NCBI GenBank assembly: GCA_001717015.1
Contig: MAGV01000072.1
Coordinates: forward strand, 1 to 14,097
Source: Candidatus Methanosuratincola petrocarbonis (ex Vanwonterghem et al. 2016)
GTDB lineage: Archaea > Thermoproteota > Methanomethylicia > Methanomethylicales > Methanomethylicaceae
Length of the DNA: 14,097 bases
Reading direction: 5' to 3'
The notes beneath the pieces are model-generated. The model was given only the letters and a program-made list of their open reading frames with translations, ran no database searches and had not been told where the DNA came from. Below are positions 1-6,591 of the stretch, piece after piece (within the stretch, counting starts at the first letter, position 1; every line of letters starts with the position of its first letter). A program made the translations under genes and the position numbers.

Positions 1-122
1 ATCTTGTACCCTTTCGTCTCGGCGGTTGACTTCTGGAAGCCGCACGACTTGCAGACCAAGAATATCTTCTCATCCTTCTTCTCGGGCATCAAGAGTTTCC
101 CGCACTTTGGACAGAATTCCAC
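1..122 (-). CDS. Transcription factor S (TFS), N-terminal part, cut by the window edge
   Basis: Forty codons of a minus-strand gene are visible before the left edge. They encode a zinc ribbon with Cys4-Pro-Lys-Cys7-Gly and Cys24-Lys-Ser-Cys27-Gly, the N-terminal ribbon of the archaeal TFS / eukaryotic RPB9-RPC11 family. In the family this ribbon docks on RNA polymerase, and the missing C-terminal ribbon would stimulate RNA cleavage in backtracked complexes. The start is a GTG at 122-120, with GGGGGT six bases upstream. The next gene upstream on the same strand is the small acidic ORF, 35 bases away, so the two are probably co-transcribed. The family call is fairly secure from the ribbon spacing, but another small zinc-ribbon protein cannot be excluded without the C-terminus. 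Confidence 0.75.
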   Translation of the reverse strand, partial: MEFCPKCGKLLMPEKKDEKIFLVCKSCGFQKSTAETKGYK

Positions 123-157
123 TTAGTTACCCCCAACAAAATAGGCAGAGAAGAGGA

Positions 158-262
158 TTACCATTCTTCTTCCTCGAAGTCCTCCTCTTCGTCCTCAGGC
201 CATTCGTCCTCTTCTTCGTCCTCGATCCAGTCGTCATCGAAGTCCTCTTCCATATACAACAA
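158..262 (-). CDS. Very acidic small protein (about 34 residues), unknown function
   Basis: This short ORF encodes a peptide made almost wholly of Glu and Asp broken by regularly placed aromatic residues (Trp, Phe), with one Ile and one Pro, and ends in Trp. Two starts are possible. A TTG at 262-260 has a perfect GGAGGT at 275-270 seven bases upstream; an in-frame ATG lies at 253-251, for which that site is too distant. The TTG gives about 34 residues and the ATG 31. It precedes the TFS gene by 35 bases on the same strand. I recognise no family. The composition resembles acidic tails that bind basic proteins or nucleic-acid-binding surfaces, which is only an analogy. The ribosome binding site and the clean stop favour a real gene. 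Confidence 0.5.
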   Translation of the reverse strand: MLYMEEDFDDDWIEDEEEDEWPEDEEEDFEEEEW

Positions 263-300
263 TCCAAATACCTCCAGAGAGCAAAGTGTTTTCGTGAGCT

Positions 301-313
301 TGAAATATTTAAG
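301..313. promoter_or_regulatory. AT-rich TATA-like element in the divergent promoter region
   Basis: The stretch GAAATATTTAAG sits about 30 bases before the ATG at 338 on the plus strand, which would give a nearly leaderless transcript for the YrdC-THUMP gene. Read on the other strand it is TTAAATATTTC, about 40 bases before the acidic ORF start. One nearly symmetric box may therefore serve both directions. Confidence 0.5.
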
Positions 314-337
314 TCTGTCTATGATCATCATCCTGTT

Positions 338-1537
338 ATGCCTTGCAAGATATGCGCAGCCGACAGGTTCGATCCGAGGGAAGCGGGGGAAGTTGTCAGG
401 GGCGGCGGCATCATAGTCTTCCCGACCGACACAGTCTACGGCATAGGGTGCGATCCCAGGAACGCAGAGGCGGTCAGGAGGCTCTTCGCAGCTAAGAGGA
501 GGGAGAAGAAGCCCATGCCCGTGCTGGTCGACTCGTTGCAGTCCGCCGAGAGGCTGGTCGAGTTGGGCGAGGCGGGGAGGGCTCTCGCGGAGATATTCTG
601 GCCTGGTGCGCTCACCATAGTTGCCCCTCTCAGGAAGAGCCTACCGGAGGAGTTGACAGGGGGCAGGCAGAAGGTCGGCGTCAGGATCCCCAAGCACCCC
701 GTCGCGATTTCAATAATAGCAGCATCAGGCGGCGCGCTGGTCGGGACGAGTGCAAACATCTCCGGCAGGAGGGCAGCGAGCTCTGTCGGGGAGCTCGATC
801 CTGAGCTCCTCCAATCGGTCGAGATCGTGGTTGATGCTGGGGAGGCCCCGGCTGGGAGGGCCTCCACTGTAGTCGAGGTTGGCGACCCAATCCCCGAAGT
901 CGGGACTAGGATAGCGGAGGGGGTCTGGCTTATTAGAGAGGGGCCAATAGACGTAGAGATGATAAGGTCAGCTTTGGGCGGGAGGTTGCCGAGGATGGCG
1001 ACAACAGAAAAAGGAAAGTTCAACATAATCGTGACCACCCAGAGGGGCAACGAGAGGAACTGCATGAGGGAGCTCGTGACCCTTTCCGGAGAGACTTCGA
1101 TCATGTTCTCGAGGACGGGCTTCCCTGGGCTCCTGAAAGGCAAAGTGCCGTCCGACCCAGTAGAGTTCTGCAGGGCACTCGCAGCCAAATTGGCTGAAGA
1201 TCCCTGGAGGGCAAGGTTCATCCAGAAGGTCACACCGATCCAGGAGGTCGCCAGGGCAGAAGTCGCGGAGATAAGGGCTGCAGTGAAACGGCTCTCTGGG
1301 GCGATACCAGAGGGGGCCTCTTTCAGGATAACCGTGAACAAGAGGGGGTCGGAGATCAGCTCCTCCGAGCTGATCAGGGAGGTGGCGCGGGAAGTCGAGA
1401 GGAAGGTGGACCTAGAGAACCCGGACTGGGTAGTTGACATTGAGTTGATCAGGGACTTGGCAGGGGTGTCGGTCTTAAGGGCTGGCGACATAGTCTCGGT
1501 CACGAAGATGCAGGAGGAAGCCCTTGGGAAAGAATAG
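338..1537 (+). CDS. Sua5/TsaC (YrdC-domain) threonylcarbamoyl-AMP synthase fused to a THUMP (Tan1-like) domain
   Basis: The 399-residue frame has two domains. Residues about 12-212 are a YrdC/Sua5 domain with PTDTVYGIG (29-37), the KRREKKPM ATP-binding segment (53-60), VRIP (115-118) and GTSANISG (136-143). In the family it makes threonylcarbamoyl-AMP from Thr, bicarbonate and ATP for t6A37 of tRNA. Residues about 220-399 match the archaeal THUMP protein related to Tan1, the tRNA-binding partner for ac4C formation. No stop separates them, so they read as one fusion. However, an internal ATG at 995 has GGAGGT at 981-986 eight bases upstream, so the THUMP part may also be made alone. Start 338 was chosen because the YrdC homology begins just after it and a TATA-like box lies about 30 bases upstream; the frame stays open to 26 but without homology. 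Cgi121 converges on it 5 bases downstream. Confidence 0.85.
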   Translation: MPCKICAADRFDPREAGEVVRGGGIIVFPTDTVYGIGCDPRNAEAVRRLFAAKRREKKPMPVLVDSLQSAERLVELGEAGRALAEIFWPGALTIVAPLRKSLPEELTGGRQKVGVRIPKHPVAISIIAASGGALVGTSANISGRRAASSVGELDPELLQSVEIVVDAGEAPAGRASTVVEVGDPIPEVGTRIAEGVWLIREGPIDVEMIRSALGGRLPRMATTEKGKFNIIVTTQRGNERNCMRELVTLSGETSIMFSRTGFPGLLKGKVPSDPVEFCRALAAKLAEDPWRARFIQKVTPIQEVARAEVAEIRAAVKRLSGAIPEGASFRITVNKRGSEISSSELIREVAREVERKVDLENPDWVVDIELIRDLAGVSVLRAGDIVSVTKMQEEALGKE

Positions 1538-1542
1538 GGGGG

Positions 1543-2100
1543 TCACCGGTAGAGGTCCGAGATCGAGACCCTCTCCACGACAAGGGAGGACACCGCCCTG
1601 ACCCTCGAGCCCACGAGAGGGAGGGCGTATGATATCTCTTCCTCCGAGATCCCGAACTTCCTTTCCACTTCAGGGCACTTCGAGTCGTCGAGGTCTATGA
1701 GGGAGTCGTCCTGGGCGCCCATTGCGAGCAGATCTTGCATCAGGCAAGCTATCTGAGCCTCGCTCTCGCAGACTGCGACTGCAACCCATCCGCTGGAGTT
1801 CTCCCGAACCCCCATGAATTCTATGGCCTCCCTGATCTGCCGCTTGGAGGAGGCGTAGAGCAAAACCTCGTTTGCAGGGATCCTAGAGACGTTTTCCCCC
1901 GCTTCCCAAGATTTCTTTGCCAGGAGCGCCGCTGCCATCAGGTGCACTTCCCCTGCAACAGAGCGTGCATCCAACAACTGCAGGCTCGGCGACTGGGAGT
2001 ACTTCGCCAGCAGTGGCCTTGGATCCGCCCCAGGCTTCGGCCTCAGACCTGCCATCAGCAGGAGTGCGAACTGCCCTTTACCCAGATTTGCAACGCGCAA
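1543..2100 (-). CDS. KEOPS complex subunit Cgi121
   Basis: The 185-residue protein matches the Cgi121/TPRKB family: a variable N-terminal strand region, then a helix around HLMAAALLAKKS (53-64) and the signature NEVLLYASSKRQIREAIEFM (77-96). In KEOPS, Cgi121 binds Bud32 and the 3' CCA end of tRNA during transfer of threonylcarbamoyl to A37. The start is TTG at 2100, supported by AAAGGAGATCC about eight bases upstream; the first ATG lies at residue 16, inside the first predicted strand. It is the last gene of the SerK-MoaD-PRTase-Cgi121 operon, starting one base after the phosphoribosyltransferase stop, so translation is probably coupled. The usual Gly of the LxxASGxRQI motif is Ser here. No other KEOPS gene is in the window. 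Confidence 0.8.
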   Translation of the reverse strand: MRVANLGKGQFALLLMAGLRPKPGADPRPLLAKYSQSPSLQLLDARSVAGEVHLMAAALLAKKSWEAGENVSRIPANEVLLYASSKRQIREAIEFMGVRENSSGWVAVAVCESEAQIACLMQDLLAMGAQDDSLIDLDDSKCPEVERKFGISEEEISYALPLVGSRVRAVSSLVVERVSISDLYR

Positions 2101-2101
2101 C

Positions 2102-2689
2102 TTACCGGATCTCCTTTAGGATGCTCGGAGAGAACTTCTCAATGATCTCTAAGGGTATGCCTGCGCTCACCAGCCTCTCCCTTGCCTTAGCTGGATCGAT
2201 CCCGTCCTTGCCCCATTCCTTGAGGAGGTTCGATATCGTTTCACGGTACTCCCATGGGTAAAGTATCCAGTTGGCTGTGCTCTCGACAAAGTAGTCGGGC
2301 TTTATCTTAGACCAAGGCTTGACATGGAGCGTGGCGACCCTGATCGCTGAGGCACCCATGGAAGAGAGGTGATCCACCACTAGGAGGAGGCTCTCGCCCG
2401 TGTCTGCAACGTCATCAGCGACAAGTATCCGCTTTCCCTTTACCTCGCCTGCAATCGGCGACTCGATCCTCGGCTTGGCTTCCCTCTGGTTCACCCCCCT
2501 ATAGAAGGAAACCCTGATTGAGAGCAGCTCGTCCACCCCGAGCAGATCAGAGAGCAGTCTCGCCACGACCCAGCCTCCCCTCGCGACACCCACGATCGAG
2601 TCTGGGCGGAATCCGCTCTCCTCTATCCTCCGGGAGAGCTCGAGGACAGAAGAGTGGATCCTGCCCCAGTCCAGAACAAGCATTTCCAT
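2102..2689 (-). CDS. Phosphoribosyltransferase (COG2236-like, guanine/xanthine type)
   Basis: A type I phosphoribosyltransferase of about 195 residues. The PRPP-binding loop ILVADDVADTG spans residues 88-98, and an upstream VGVARGGWVVARLLSDLLG segment forms the usual N-terminal pyrophosphate-binding loop. The C-terminal WILYPWEYRE segment is typical of archaeal purine phosphoribosyltransferase-like proteins of COG2236, thought to salvage hypoxanthine, guanine or xanthine; the base specificity cannot be read here. ATG 2689 is preferred because AGGTG lies six bases upstream, overlapping the stop of the MoaD-like gene; a GTG three codons earlier (2698) is the alternative. It sits third in the four-gene operon. 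A nucleobase-salvage role has no obvious link to its tRNA and sulfur neighbours, so a specialised substrate is possible. Confidence 0.8.
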   Translation of the reverse strand: MEMLVLDWGRIHSSVLELSRRIEESGFRPDSIVGVARGGWVVARLLSDLLGVDELLSIRVSFYRGVNQREAKPRIESPIAGEVKGKRILVADDVADTGESLLLVVDHLSSMGASAIRVATLHVKPWSKIKPDYFVESTANWILYPWEYRETISNLLKEWGKDGIDPAKARERLVSAGIPLEIIEKFSPSILKEIR

Positions 2690-2698
2690 TTTTGACAC

Positions 2699-2980
2699 CT
2701 ATCCGCCGTGAACAGATGGGAGGAAGACCACCTCGTCCCCCTCCTTCAGGGGGGATGCCAGACCGCCGGTCAGCATTGAGTCGGAATCGTTGATGAACAC
2801 AATGATGTCAGCACGCATTTTGCTACCCTCGTCGAACATCCTGGACCTGATCGGGTCAGGCTCTGCCCTGCGCAGGAAGTCGACGAGCTCTGCCAGAGTG
2901 CTACCGTTGAAGTCAATGACCTTCTCTGGGCACTCAGAGAGACCCCTCAGCACAGCCATGTACTTCACCCTTACTTTCAA
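2699..2980 (-). CDS. MoaD/ThiS/SAMP-type ubiquitin-like sulfur-carrier protein
   Basis: A 93-residue beta-grasp protein. It opens with MKVRVKYMAVLRGLSE, contains a MoaD-like core, and closes with EGDEVVFLPSVHGG, so the chain ends exactly in the diglycine that is adenylated and thiocarboxylated in MoaD, CysO, Urm1 and SAMPs. It may donate sulfur to molybdopterin, tRNA thiolation or cysteine synthesis, or act as a protein modifier. The start is TTG 2980; the next ATG would delete the first beta strand, so the TTG is needed. The SerK-like gene ends 12 bases upstream (2993), and a G-run (GAGGGGGG) in this gap may be the ribosome binding site. No E1-like or MoaE partner is seen in the window. Confidence 0.8.
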   Translation of the reverse strand: MKVRVKYMAVLRGLSECPEKVIDFNGSTLAELVDFLRRAEPDPIRSRMFDEGSKMRADIIVFINDSDSMLTGGLASPLKEGDEVVFLPSVHGG

Positions 2981-2992
2981 GGAGGACCCCCC

Positions 2993-3820
2993 TCATGGGT
3001 TGGAGGGCTCACCGATATAAACCTCTTCCTCGTACCTCCGCCCGTCCACTATAGCGCCTGCTCCAACCCTCCTGAATGACAGCCGCGACAGCAGATCATG
3101 GAGTTTAGAATCGAGAATCTCAGGGGGGTCCATTAGCCATTCGATCGGGATGCGGAGGTTGATTGGCCGGTGCGTGATTATGTGCCTCGTCGACTTTATT
3201 GGGAAGAGGCGCCCGCTCAGCGCAGCCTCAAGGGCTTCCTCCTTCTTTATAACCGGGGGGACCATGATCCAAGAAGCTTCCCCGCTTTTGAGGCGCAGGA
3301 ATGAGTCCTCCTCGGTCGCATAGGATATGCCGCACCCTTTGGCTCTGAGCTGGGCCTCGAGCTCGCCGAGCAGGGAATAGGCACTGTGTATCTCGAACGC
3401 CTCCTCGATCACCAGCTGCGATCCCGACAGTCCTATGAGCGCAAGGCTTGCCCTGCGATCCGTGACCGCGGCAAGGGCTTCTCCGGCGTTGGAGTACTCG
3501 ACTCTGATCGCCCTGTTGGGAAGGAAGATGGCAGACGAGGCGATGCAGCGGTTCCATCGGGCGATCCCGACGGAATTAGACGCATAGTCGTACATTGCGA
3601 CCGGGACTGATACACAACCCATGCGGCGCAGCGCCCAGTACCGGTGCGTCCCGTCGAGTATCACCAGGCTGGAGGCATCCACAATGATCGGGTCCCTGAC
3701 CATCCTCTCAGTCTGGAGGGACAGGGCGACCTCGTAAAGGATCTTCCTGTCATATTCTTCGTGGGGGCGCAGATCATCAATTGCGACTGCGGCTATCGGC
3801 GGGAGGCAGGAGGTCAACAT
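2993..3820 (-). CDS. SerK-like ADP-dependent L-serine kinase homologue (ParB/Srx fold)
   Basis: The 275-residue protein has a ParB/sulfiredoxin-like N-terminal domain: LRPHEEYD (17-24), then ILDGTHRYWALRRMG (about 53-67). The PHE and DG-HR motifs are those of archaeal SerK, the ADP-dependent free-serine kinase characterised in Thermococcus, in which the Glu of PHE is the catalytic base as I recall. Near residues 205-230, FPIKSTRHIITHRPINL corresponds to the conserved SerK STRH segment. The predicted reaction is serine plus ADP to O-phospho-L-serine, feeding cysteine synthesis. About 30 extra C-terminal residues follow this segment. It heads a minus-strand operon with a MoaD-like sulfur carrier directly downstream. 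A ParB-fold DNA-binding protein is the alternative, but the C-terminal match argues for SerK. Confidence 0.7.
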   Translation of the reverse strand: MLTSCLPPIAAVAIDDLRPHEEYDRKILYEVALSLQTERMVRDPIIVDASSLVILDGTHRYWALRRMGCVSVPVAMYDYASNSVGIARWNRCIASSAIFLPNRAIRVEYSNAGEALAAVTDRRASLALIGLSGSQLVIEEAFEIHSAYSLLGELEAQLRAKGCGISYATEEDSFLRLKSGEASWIMVPPVIKKEEALEAALSGRLFPIKSTRHIITHRPINLRIPIEWLMDPPEILDSKLHDLLSRLSFRRVGAGAIVDGRRYEEEVYIGEPSNP

Positions 3821-3857
3821 CCCTTACCCCGGAAGTGATCAAAGGTCAGTGGAGGTG

Positions 3858-3899
3858 CTACTCTTCATCGACCGACTCAGTGCAGGTCAACCACTTCAT
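3858..3899 (-). other. Possible 13-codon leader ORF upstream of the SerK-like gene
   Basis: Between the TATA-like box at 3925-3936 and the SerK start at 3820 the minus strand carries a mini-ORF, MKWLTCTESVDEE followed by TAG. Its ATG lies about 6 bases below the transcription start expected from the box, so it could be translated leaderless. It may be chance; only its position in an otherwise long leader makes it notable. Confidence 0.25.
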
Positions 3900-3924
3900 T
3901 CCAATCTGATCTATGCTGGATTCA

Positions 3925-3936
3925 TTAATATAATAT
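3925..3936 (-). promoter_or_regulatory. TATA-like element of the SerK-MoaD-PRTase-Cgi121 operon
   Basis: Minus-strand ATATTATATTAA, preceded by a purine-rich segment. By the usual archaeal spacing, transcription would start near 3905, leaving a leader of about 85 bases before the SerK start. That is long for this genome, where leaders look short. Confidence 0.5.
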
Positions 3937-3971
3937 CTGGATCCCTCTTCCCTTCAGGGGAGCACAAAGAT

Positions 3972-4006
3972 TAAGGAAAACGGGCATGGCGCAATCCGCA
4001 TGCCCG
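3972..4006 (-). terminator. Hairpin and T-run terminator downstream of eS17
   Basis: The arms CGGGCATG (3981-3988) and CATGCCCG (3999-4006) form an 8-bp stem. On the minus strand the stem is followed directly by TTTTCCTTAATC. It lies about 35 bases after the eS17 stop and before the SerK promoter, so it should separate the two transcripts. A T5 run at 4016-4020 on the plus side adds some symmetry. Confidence 0.6.
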
Positions 4007-4041
4007 ACTTAGCACTTTTTCAGGATAGGTGAAAATGAAGA

Positions 4042-4467
4042 TTATGGGGAGGCGCCCTTCGCCTCGGTGCTGGTTTTGGCCTTCTCGTCCTCTGCAGGAA
4101 CAGCATCGGCGGTGGTCTCGTCTGTAGGCTCGCCAGCCTCACCACCGGCCCCGGTCTCCTGTGATTCAGGCTCTTCAGCTGCTGCCTCGAGCTCCTTCGG
4201 TTCCCCCTCAACATCCAGGGTCTGCTTCGGCTCCGACTCCTCGACCTTCTCAGCCTCTGCAGCCTCTGCTTCTTCACGTTTCTTCTCATTTACCTTAAGG
4301 CGGGTAATGTAGCCCGCAACCCTGTTTTTCAGCCGCTTGCTGGTGATGTCAGTGTACTGCTGGACCAGCTTTTTGTTCTCTTCAAAATCAGTAGTGAAAA
4401 CGTTACCGAACTTGAGGACTAGCTCATTTGAGATGCTCTTTACCTTCCCTATCCGAACCTTTCCCAA
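4042..4467 (-). CDS. rps17e: 30S ribosomal protein eS17 with a long acidic C-terminal extension
   Basis: The first ~62 residues match archaeal/eukaryotic eS17: MGKVRIGKVKSISNELVLKF at the start, then TDFEENKKLV and SKRLKNRVAGYITRL. The protein sits on the small ribosomal subunit. About 80 further residues are rich in Glu, Ala, Pro and Thr and almost certainly disordered; archaeal eS17 is usually only about 60-80 residues in all. The start is preferred at TTG 4467, because it restores the canonical family N-terminus and has GGTGA four bases upstream; two GTG codons at 4479 and 4476 are in-frame alternatives adding four residues. Transcription probably begins near 4487 from the AT-rich box at 4507-4518. 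It is divergent from the histone gene and ends before a hairpin terminator. Confidence 0.9.
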   Translation of the reverse strand: MGKVRIGKVKSISNELVLKFGNVFTTDFEENKKLVQQYTDITSKRLKNRVAGYITRLKVNEKKREEAEAAEAEKVEESEPKQTLDVEGEPKELEAAAEEPESQETGAGGEAGEPTDETTADAVPAEDEKAKTSTEAKGASP

Positions 4468-4506
4468 ACCAGTCACCACAGGCTATCAACCCGATATTAG
4501 AACCAT

Positions 4507-4518
4507 AATTTATAATTT
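4507..4518 (-). promoter_or_regulatory. TATA-like element of the eS17 gene
   Basis: AATTTATAATTT (AAATTATAAATT on the minus strand) lies about 28-50 bases upstream of the candidate eS17 starts and predicts a short leader. No other AT-rich box lies in this gap on the eS17 side. Confidence 0.5.
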
Positions 4519-4528
4519 GTGATGTCCA

Positions 4529-4540
4529 GAAACGCGTTTC
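4529..4540. promoter_or_regulatory. Perfect 12-bp palindrome between divergent eS17 and histone promoters
   Basis: GAAACGCGTTTC is a perfect palindrome. It sits about 11 bases upstream of the eS17 TATA box and about 17 bases upstream of the histone TATA box, a position where a dimeric regulator could control both genes. The symmetry is seen directly; the operator role is inference. Confidence 0.35.
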
Positions 4541-4556
4541 GAGCCTGTTTATGGGG

Positions 4557-4570
4557 GAAATATTTTAAAC
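4557..4570 (+). promoter_or_regulatory. TATA-like element of the histone gene
   Basis: GAAATATTTTAAAC lies 29-42 bases upstream of the histone ATG, predicting transcription from about 4590 and a leader of roughly 10 bases that contains a weak AGGATCAC ribosome binding site. Confidence 0.65.
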
Positions 4571-4598
4571 GCTCAAGACATAATCTACCAGGATCACT

Positions 4599-4829
4599 AT
4601 GACAGACTTGGCTATTTCCGCGATGGATCGGCTGATGAGGAAGGCAGGTGCAGAGAGGGTCAGCGACGAAGCCTCGGAAGCGCTAAGGGAAGTGCTGGAG
4701 ACGCTCGCCCTCGAGATCTCGAGAGACGCCATAGCACTTGCCAAGCACGCAGGCAGGAAGACAGTGAACTCGGATGACATCAAGATGGCCAGTAGGAAGC
4801 TGCTGGCTATGACGAAGCTCGGGATCTGA
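4599..4829 (+). CDS. Archaeal histone
   Basis: A 76-residue single histone fold, about the usual HMf length with slightly longer ends. Visible family marks are LAISAMDRLMRKAGAERVSD at the start, the central long helix ALREVLETLALEISRDAIAL, and AGRKTVNSDDIKMASRKLL with the conserved RKTV loop. Archaeal histones dimerise and wrap DNA. The ATG is preceded by AGGATCAC. It has its own TATA box, so it is probably a single-gene unit, followed only by a weak GGGG-CAGT-CCCC-TTT hairpin at 4835-4849. There is no N- or C-terminal tail. Confidence 0.95.
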   Translation: MTDLAISAMDRLMRKAGAERVSDEASEALREVLETLALEISRDAIALAKHAGRKTVNSDDIKMASRKLLAMTKLGI

Positions 4830-4834
4830 GTTTT

Positions 4835-4849
4835 GGGGCAGTCCCCTTT
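4835..4849 (+). terminator. Weak hairpin downstream of the histone gene
   Basis: GGGG and CCCC flank a CAGT loop and are followed by TTT, six bases after the histone stop. The stem is only 4 bp and the T-run short, so this is a weak candidate terminator. Confidence 0.25.
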
Positions 4850-4892
4850 CAGTTGATCGGGCGGCCGATTCCCTGTCCCAAGCAGACAGAAA

Positions 4893-4903
4893 TCTATATA
4901 TAG
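4893..4903 (+). promoter_or_regulatory. TATA box of the thermosome gene
   Basis: TCTATATATAG is the strongest TATA-like sequence in the window. Transcription would start near 4923-4925, leaving about 25 bases of leader that hold a GAGGTGGAT ribosome binding site. Confidence 0.65.
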
Positions 4904-4948
4904 AAGTGTAAAAGTCTTTCTTCATGCAATTTGTTTGAGGTGGATTCT

Positions 4949-6589
4949 ATGTCAACCGCTCAACTCGGTGGAGTTCCAGTCTTAATTTTGAAGGAAGGAA
5001 CCCAGAGAACACAAGGAAGAGAGGCACAGAAGATAAACATGATGGCAGCCAGGGCCATAGCTGAGGCTGTCAGGACGACACTGGGTCCCAAGGGGATGGA
5101 CAAGATGCTTGTTGACACCCTTGGCGACGTAACTGTCACTAACGACGGTGCTACGATCCTAGGAGAGATCGAGGTCCAGCACCCTGCTGCCAAGATGATG
5201 GTGGAGATCTCGAAGACCCAGGATGACGAGGTTGGGGACGGGACGACCTCCTCGGTGGTGATCACCGGAGAGCTGCTGAAGAGGGCAGAGGACCTGATAG
5301 ACAAGAACATACACCCGACCCTAATCGTCCAAGGTTACAAGAAGGCGGCAGAGAAGGCAGTAGAGGTGCTCTCAAAGATAGCGATCCCTGTGGGCTTTGA
5401 AGACGAGAAGAACCTGAAGATGATCGCCTATACCGCGATGAACAGCAAGGCCTCTGTGGGTAACCAGGACTACTTTGCAGACATGGCAGTGGAGGCTGTA
5501 AAGGCAATCGCTGAGAAGCGCGGCGACAAATACATCGCAGACCTAGACTACATACAGATAGTCAAGAAACAGGGCGGCAGCATCGCGGACAGCCAGCTCG
5601 TCTATGGTGTGATTGTGGACAAGGAAGTGGTCCACCCAGGAATGCCGAAGGTAGTCGAGAATGCGAAGATAGCCCTCCTAGACACGCCGCTCGAGATCGA
5701 GAAGACCGAGTTCGACGCAGAGATCAGGATCACTGACCCGACACAGATGAAGAGCTTCATCGAGGAGGAGGAGAAGCTCCTGAAGAACATGGTCGCCAAG
5801 ATAAAGTCTACGGGAGCGAACGTAGTCCTATGCCAGAAGGGTGTCGACGACATAGCCCAGCACTACCTCGCAAAGGAAGGGATACTCGGCCTGAGGCGCG
5901 TCAAGAAGTCTGATGTGGAGAAGGTTGCTAAGGCGACCGGTGCCAGGATCATAACGAACCTGGATGACCTCACCCCAGCGGACCTGGGAGAGGCAAGGAT
6001 CGTGCAGGAGAAGAAGTTCGGTGAGGACAAACTGACCTTCATCGAAGGATGCAAGAACCCCAAGGCAGTCAGCGTGCTTCTCAGGGGAGGGCTGATGAGG
6101 GTCGTCGACGAGGCCGAGAGGACTTTCCACGATGCGCTCTGCGTCGTTGCCGACGTGATCGAGGACGGGAGGATCGTCGCCGGCGGAGGAGCGCCTGAGC
6201 TCGAGGCAGCGAAGCAGCTGAGGGACTTTGCCGCAAGCATCGGAGGCAGGGAACAGCTCGCTATAGAGGCCTTTGCGGACAGCCTTGAGGCGATCCCCAG
6301 AACCTTGGCCGAGAATGGCGGCATGGATCCGATAGACGTACTCGTAGAGCTGAGGGCACTCCACGACAAGGGCGAGATCTGGGCCGGAGTGAATGTGAAG
6401 GAGGGGAAGACGGGCGACATGCTCAAGCTTGGGGTAGTGGAACCCCTCGCCGTAAAGGTCCAGGCAATCAAGTCCGCCGCAGAGGCAGCCGCGATGATAC
6501 TGAGGATCGACGATGTCATAGCATCCTCAAAGGGCGGCGGTCCCAAGGCACCTGAGAAGCCCAGCGAAGGCGGAGCCGGAGAGGACTGA
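4949..6589 (+). CDS. Thermosome subunit (group II chaperonin)
   Basis: The 546-residue protein has the usual thermosome length and motifs: [10 protein letters not shown] (45-54), NDGATIL (65-71), GDGTTSSVV (96-104) and GGGAPE in the second equatorial half, corresponding to the common GGGAxE. The equatorial, intermediate and apical domains follow in the normal order. Group II chaperonins form double rings with a built-in lid and fold proteins by ATP hydrolysis. The tail is Gly/Pro/Glu/Lys-rich and ends GGAGED rather than the common GGM. ATG 4949 is chosen because GAGGTGG precedes it closely; an in-frame TTG at 4931 would put that site inside the gene. It has its own TATA box and terminator. 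No second thermosome gene is in the window. Confidence 0.97.
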   Translation: MSTAQLGGVPVLILKEGTQRTQGREAQKINMMAARAIAEAVRTTLGPKGMDKMLVDTLGDVTVTNDGATILGEIEVQHPAAKMMVEISKTQDDEVGDGTTSSVVITGELLKRAEDLIDKNIHPTLIVQGYKKAAEKAVEVLSKIAIPVGFEDEKNLKMIAYTAMNSKASVGNQDYFADMAVEAVKAIAEKRGDKYIADLDYIQIVKKQGGSIADSQLVYGVIVDKEVVHPGMPKVVENAKIALLDTPLEIEKTEFDAEIRITDPTQMKSFIEEEEKLLKNMVAKIKSTGANVVLCQKGVDDIAQHYLAKEGILGLRRVKKSDVEKVAKATGARIITNLDDLTPADLGEARIVQEKKFGEDKLTFIEGCKNPKAVSVLLRGGLMRVVDEAERTFHDALCVVADVIEDGRIVAGGGAPELEAAKQLRDFAASIGGREQLAIEAFADSLEAIPRTLAENGGMDPIDVLVELRALHDKGEIWAGVNVKEGKTGDMLKLGVVEPLAVKVQAIKSAAEAAAMILRIDDVIASSKGGGPKAPEKPSEGGAGED

Positions 6590-6591
6590 AA

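Noticed and set aside
26..337. N-terminal extension of the YrdC-THUMP frame upstream of 338
   Set aside because: It reads across the TFS and acidic ORF region and the TATA-like box, has low-complexity Ser/Arg/Phe composition and no homology, while the YrdC domain starts cleanly after ATG 338.
436..1503. Long minus-strand ORF opposite the YrdC-THUMP gene
   Set aside because: Antisense shadow with Ser/Thr/Pro-rich composition typical of the reverse of GAG/AGG-rich codons; no motif.
4855..4868. ATCGG/CCGAT inverted repeat between the histone and thermosome genes
   Set aside because: 5-bp stem with no T-run; could be chance in a GC-rich gap.
5828..6546. Minus-strand ORFs of 178 and 227 residues inside the thermosome gene
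   Set aside because: Shadows of a strongly conserved chaperonin frame; no family motif or ribosome binding site.
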